A stretch of DNA of 64,000 bases, from NCBI GenBank assembly GCA_963771505.1, contig CAVYTO010000001.1:310001-374000 (forward strand). The letters run 5' to 3'. Below are positions 61,207 through 64,000 of this stretch, one piece after another. Positions within the stretch are counted from its first letter, which is position 1. Every line of letters begins with the position of its first letter. The notes under the pieces are model-generated. The model saw only the letters and a list, made by a program, of their open reading frames with translations. It made no database searches and was not told the DNA's origin. The DNA comes from JAJPHW01 sp963771505 (GTDB lineage: Bacteria > Acidobacteriota > Terriglobia > Terriglobales > Acidobacteriaceae). The translations under genes were made by a program, and so were the position numbers.

Positions 61207-61965
61207 ATGAGCGAACGTCTAAGGGGGAAAATCGGAATCGTAACCGGCGCGGGCACTGGAATTGGACGCGCCTGCGCTATCGCGCTGGCAAGTGAAGGAG
61301 CGCGAGTAGCACTAATCGGGAGACGCAAGGATCGCATCGAAGCGGTCGCTCACGAAATCGGTGGCTCCGCGTTCGCGCTGGCGGGCGATATTTCCAAAAC
61401 TGCCGAACTTAGTCGCCTCCTGGACGAGACCGTGGGCCGATTCGGCGGATTGAACTTCCTTGTGAACAACGCAGGTATTCTGCATGTCGGGAATGCAGAG
61501 CAGATCACCGAAAACCAATGGGACAGTACCTTCAACGTAAATGTTCGCGCAGTTTGGCTGCTCTCCCGGGCGGTATTGACGCATCTGAGAAGCGCAGGCG
61601 GCGGTTCGATCGTGAACATTGCGTCCACGCTGGGGGTGGTCGGCGCTCGCAACCGCGCAGCTTATGCTCCGTCCAAAGGGGCAGTCATCCTGCTAACCAA
61701 GAGCATGGCAATCGATCATGGGCACGAGCGCATCCGAGTGAACGCGATCTGTCCATCGTTCGTAGAGACCGAATTAACCGCATCCGTGCTCGCCCAGACA
61801 AGCGATCCAGTCGCCGTTCTTGGTGAAAGAACGGCCTCGCACCCGATTGGAAGGCTCGGTAAGCCGGAAGATGTCGCAGGTTTAGTGGTTTACCTTGCTA
61901 GCGACGAATCATCTTGGGTGACTGGCTCAGTGTTGCCTGTCGATGGGGGCTATCTTGCGGGGTAA
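61207..61965 (+). CDS. SDR-family NAD(P)-dependent oxidoreductase
   Basis: Classical short-chain dehydrogenase of 252 residues. It has the nucleotide motif TGAGTGIG (13-20), NNAG, catalytic Ser in NIASTLGVVG, YAPSK as the YxxxK pair, and the ending WVTGSVLPVDGGYLAG. The ATG at 61207 is preferred, with GAGGAA upstream; the frame is open further back to 61135 but that part is not SDR-like. Likely oxidises or reduces a hydroxy/keto group of an acid or sugar; substrate unknown. The dicarboxylate symporter begins 36 bp later and is probably co-transcribed. Confidence 0.9.
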   Translation: MSERLRGKIGIVTGAGTGIGRACAIALASEGARVALIGRRKDRIEAVAHEIGGSAFALAGDISKTAELSRLLDETVGRFGGLNFLVNNAGILHVGNAEQITENQWDSTFNVNVRAVWLLSRAVLTHLRSAGGGSIVNIASTLGVVGARNRAAYAPSKGAVILLTKSMAIDHGHERIRVNAICPSFVETELTASVLAQTSDPVAVLGERTASHPIGRLGKPEDVAGLVVYLASDESSWVTGSVLPVDGGYLAG

Positions 61966-62001
61966 GAAAACTAACCACATCTTCTTATTCGGACGCCACT
62001 C

Positions 62002-63312
62002 TTGAATACGTTAGCCGCCACTACGAAGGTTCGCTCACAGGGAAGCAAGCCGTTTTACACCAGTTTGTGGGCCCAGGTTCTCTTGGCGATCGTTCTGGCG
62101 GTCGCATGGGGGCACTTTAGTCCCGCCCGGGCGGTTGCTATGAAACCGCTTGGCGACGGCTTCATCAAGCTGATCACAATGTTGATCACCGCGGTGATTT
62201 TCTGCACCGTGGTGTCGGGCATCGCGGGCATGCAGGACATCAAGAAAGTCGGGCGCGTTGGCGGTAAGGCACTGCTCTATTTCGAAGTTGTCTCCACTCT
62301 GGCTCTCGTGCTGGGCATGATTATGGGCAACGTTCTACGTCCGGGAGCCGGACTGAATGTCAACCCCGCCAGTCTTGATGCGAAAGCCGTGGCTGATTAC
62401 GCAGGTCAGGCGAAGGCCCAAAATGCCACGGATTTCCTGTTGCACATCATTCCCACTACCGTGATCGATGCCTTCGCTAAAGGCGACATATTGCAAGTCG
62501 TGTTTATCTCCGTTCTATTTGGCTTGGCGCTGTCGACGCTCGGCGCAAAAGGTCGGATCCTGGTGGATTTCGTTGAAGCCCTAACTTCCGCCGTCTTCGC
62601 AATTGTAAACATCATCATGCGATTAGCTCCGGTTGGCGCTTTTGGGGCCATGGCTTTCACGGTGGGGAAATACGGAATTGTTTCTCTCGGCCCCTTAGCG
62701 AAGCTGATTGGAAGCTTCTATTTAAGCTGTGCACTTTTCGTTGTCGTCGTTCTGGGTGCGATTGGGTTGATTGCAGGATTCAACATCATAAAATTCCTTC
62801 TCTACATCAAAGAAGAGATTTTGCTGGTTTTGGCTACGAGTTCATCGGAAACGGCTCTCCCTGCGTTGATGGAAAAGCTTGAAAATCTCGGCTGCTCCAA
62901 AGCGCTGGTCGGATTGGTAGTCCCGACCGGTTTCACCTTTAATACCGACGGAAGTAGCCTCTATATGACCCTCGCCGCTTTGTTTGTAGCGCAAGCAACT
63001 AATACGCACTTGACGTTTGTGCAGCAGTTGACGATTTTTGCGCTTGCGGTTCTAACCTCCAAAGGAGCAGGGGGGGTTCAGGGAGCAGGATTTATCGCGC
63101 TGGTCGGAACTCTCAGCGTGGTCCCCGCCATTCCGGTGGCGGGAATGGCGTTGGTCCTGGGTATCGACCGGTTTATGAGCATGTTTCGCGCACTGGTAAA
63201 TATGATCGGAAATGGTGTAGCAACGATTGTTGTGGCTCGATGGGAAAAGGAGCTTGACTCGGCCACTCTGCAAATGAACCTTGCTGGTGCTCAGGCTGCG
63301 CCACTGACATAG
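62002..63312 (+). CDS. Dicarboxylate/amino acid:cation symporter (DAACS family, DctA/GltP-like)
   Basis: Inner-membrane symporter of 436 residues for C4-dicarboxylates, glutamate or aspartate. It begins like DctA (SKPFYTSLWAQVLLAIVLAV) and contains the serine-rich re-entrant loop ATSSSETALPALMEKLENLG, the substrate/Na segment PTGFTFNTDGSSLYMTLAAL and the second hairpin SKGAGGVQGAGFIALVGTL. These features favour C4-dicarboxylate or aspartate. The TTG at 62002 is the probable start; the family usually has only 10-15 residues before FYxSLxxQV. It sits between an SDR and a hydrolase. Confidence 0.9.
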   Translation: MNTLAATTKVRSQGSKPFYTSLWAQVLLAIVLAVAWGHFSPARAVAMKPLGDGFIKLITMLITAVIFCTVVSGIAGMQDIKKVGRVGGKALLYFEVVSTLALVLGMIMGNVLRPGAGLNVNPASLDAKAVADYAGQAKAQNATDFLLHIIPTTVIDAFAKGDILQVVFISVLFGLALSTLGAKGRILVDFVEALTSAVFAIVNIIMRLAPVGAFGAMAFTVGKYGIVSLGPLAKLIGSFYLSCALFVVVVLGAIGLIAGFNIIKFLLYIKEEILLVLATSSSETALPALMEKLENLGCSKALVGLVVPTGFTFNTDGSSLYMTLAALFVAQATNTHLTFVQQLTIFALAVLTSKGAGGVQGAGFIALVGTLSVVPAIPVAGMALVLGIDRFMSMFRALVNMIGNGVATIVVARWEKELDSATLQMNLAGAQAAPLT

Positions 63313-63334
63313 GCGGCGCATACAGAGGGAGCTA

Positions 63335-64000
63335 ATGGCGATTAACAAGTCCGATTTCTCGCGCCGCGCTTTTCTTTTGAGCGGTGCGCCTGCTGCGGCC
63401 TTTGGCCTCCAAGCCATGGCTTCGCCACGAGCGCTCGTCCCAAACTCCGCGCACCCTCCTGCGGCCTCTTCCAAGATATGGAGTGCCGAATACTGGGCGA
63501 AGCGCAGCGACGTCTCGCTATACCTGTTCCGCAAACGCGTCAAAGCTCCGCGGAATGCTGAAGGCAAACTTCCAATCCTGTTTCTCGCGCATGGATCTTC
63601 CGTATCTTCTCGGCCAAGCTTTGATCTTAGCGTCCCGGGTCATGGCCAATACTCATTGATGGATGTGTTTGCAGGGTATGGCTTCGACGTCTGGACGATG
63701 GATTTCGAAGGTTATGGGAGATCCACCAAAACAAACGGCAATTCAGATATTGCAACCGGGGTCCTGGATTTGGCGGCCGCAGCCGAAGTTGTGGCCAGGG
63801 AGACCGGACAAAAGAATTTTCACCTATACGGGGAATCCTCTGGAGCGTTGAAGGCCGGGGCATTCGCGATGGCACAACCCGAGCGCGTTCGTCGACTGGT
63901 CTTGCTATCTTTCACTTGGACGGGTCAGGGCTCGCCAACGCTCTCCAAGCGGGCAGACTCCGTTGAATATTATCGAACCCACAACCGGCGGCTGCGCGAT
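63335..64000 (+). CDS. Tat-exported alpha/beta hydrolase (3' end outside window)
   Basis: The first 222 codons of a hydrolase cut by the window end. The ATG at 63335 follows AGAGGGAG. The N-terminus KSDFSRRAFLLSGAPAAAFG is a twin-arginine signal. Fold marks are LPILFLAHGSSVSS (oxyanion strand), FDVWTMDFEGYGRSTK and the nucleophile elbow YGESSGAL (GxSxG, catalytic Ser in GESSG); the Asp and His should lie beyond the window. Probably an esterase or lactonase; the 22-bp distance behind the symporter suggests one operon. Confidence 0.82.
   Translation, partial: MAINKSDFSRRAFLLSGAPAAAFGLQAMASPRALVPNSAHPPAASSKIWSAEYWAKRSDVSLYLFRKRVKAPRNAEGKLPILFLAHGSSVSSRPSFDLSVPGHGQYSLMDVFAGYGFDVWTMDFEGYGRSTKTNGNSDIATGVLDLAAAAEVVARETGQKNFHLYGESSGALKAGAFAMAQPERVRRLVLLSFTWTGQGSPTLSKRADSVEYYRTHNRRLRD

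Noticed and set aside
1..64000. CRISPR arrays, tRNA or rRNA genes, insertion sequences, prophage
   Set aside because: No regularly spaced repeats, cloverleaf sequences, transposase or integrase motifs, or phage structural genes were recognised by eye; a dedicated scan could still find a small RNA.

Overview
The window is a chromosomal stretch that looks like an Acidobacteriota (Terriglobia-type) genome. The pointers are two Oar-like TonB-dependent receptors with an N-terminal carboxypeptidase-regulatory-like domain, paired CRTAC1 (FG-GAP plus ASPIC/UnbV) proteins, a GloVer-repeat secreted protein, a choice-of-anchor/SPD-2 surface protein, and kinases and winged-helix regulators carrying TolB-like and TPR modules. 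Taxonomy is inferred from protein content only. No rRNA, tRNA, CRISPR array or insertion sequence was recognised.

Layout. (1) 1-9797: a 3'-truncated TonB receptor, a seven-haem cytochrome c with TPRs, a large TPR protein and two CRTAC1 paralogues, packed tightly in alternating orientation; this looks like one secreted or periplasmic module of unknown role. (2) 9883-20729: a carbohydrate block with a frameshifted amylo-alpha-1,6-glucosidase-like enzyme, a secreted GH13 alpha-glucosidase, a sugar-porter MFS protein, a secreted aldose 1-epimerase and a Ser/Thr kinase with TolB-like and TPR domains. (3) 20775-24041: a 1088-aa lectin/Ig-like surface protein. (4) 24355-32049: a compact arginine operon transcribed right to left, argR-argC-argB-argD-argF-argG-argH-argA, with a sigma70-like promoter and two ARG-box-like palindromes directly before argR. 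(5) 32129-39240: a decayed MobA-like gene, a stand-alone 5'-3' exonuclease, a GloVer/IPT secreted protein, a winged-helix TPR regulator and two secreted hypotheticals. (6) 40287-45900: a CzcCBA-type divalent-metal RND efflux operon. (7) 46090-50088: an RHS fragment, a Tat-exported bicupin oxalate decarboxylase, a secreted MBL-fold enzyme and a secreted alpha/beta hydrolase. (8) 50195-64000: a catabolic-looking block (aldehyde dehydrogenase, ThDP enzyme, ACS-type MFS, VOC protein) followed by a winged-helix regulator, a TonB receptor, an SDR, a dicarboxylate symporter and a Tat-type alpha/beta hydrolase cut by the window end.

The arginine operon is the best-understood unit: ArgC, B, D, F, G and H make arginine from N-acetylglutamate, a short GNAT-type N-acetylglutamate synthase primes the pathway, and ArgR probably shuts the promoter when arginine is plentiful. 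The rightmost block would fit uptake and oxidation of a small organic acid: a 2-oxoacid decarboxylase or carboligase followed by aldehyde oxidation. The substrate cannot be read from the sequence. Several genes start with TTG or GTG, so some start sites are uncertain and are flagged individually.
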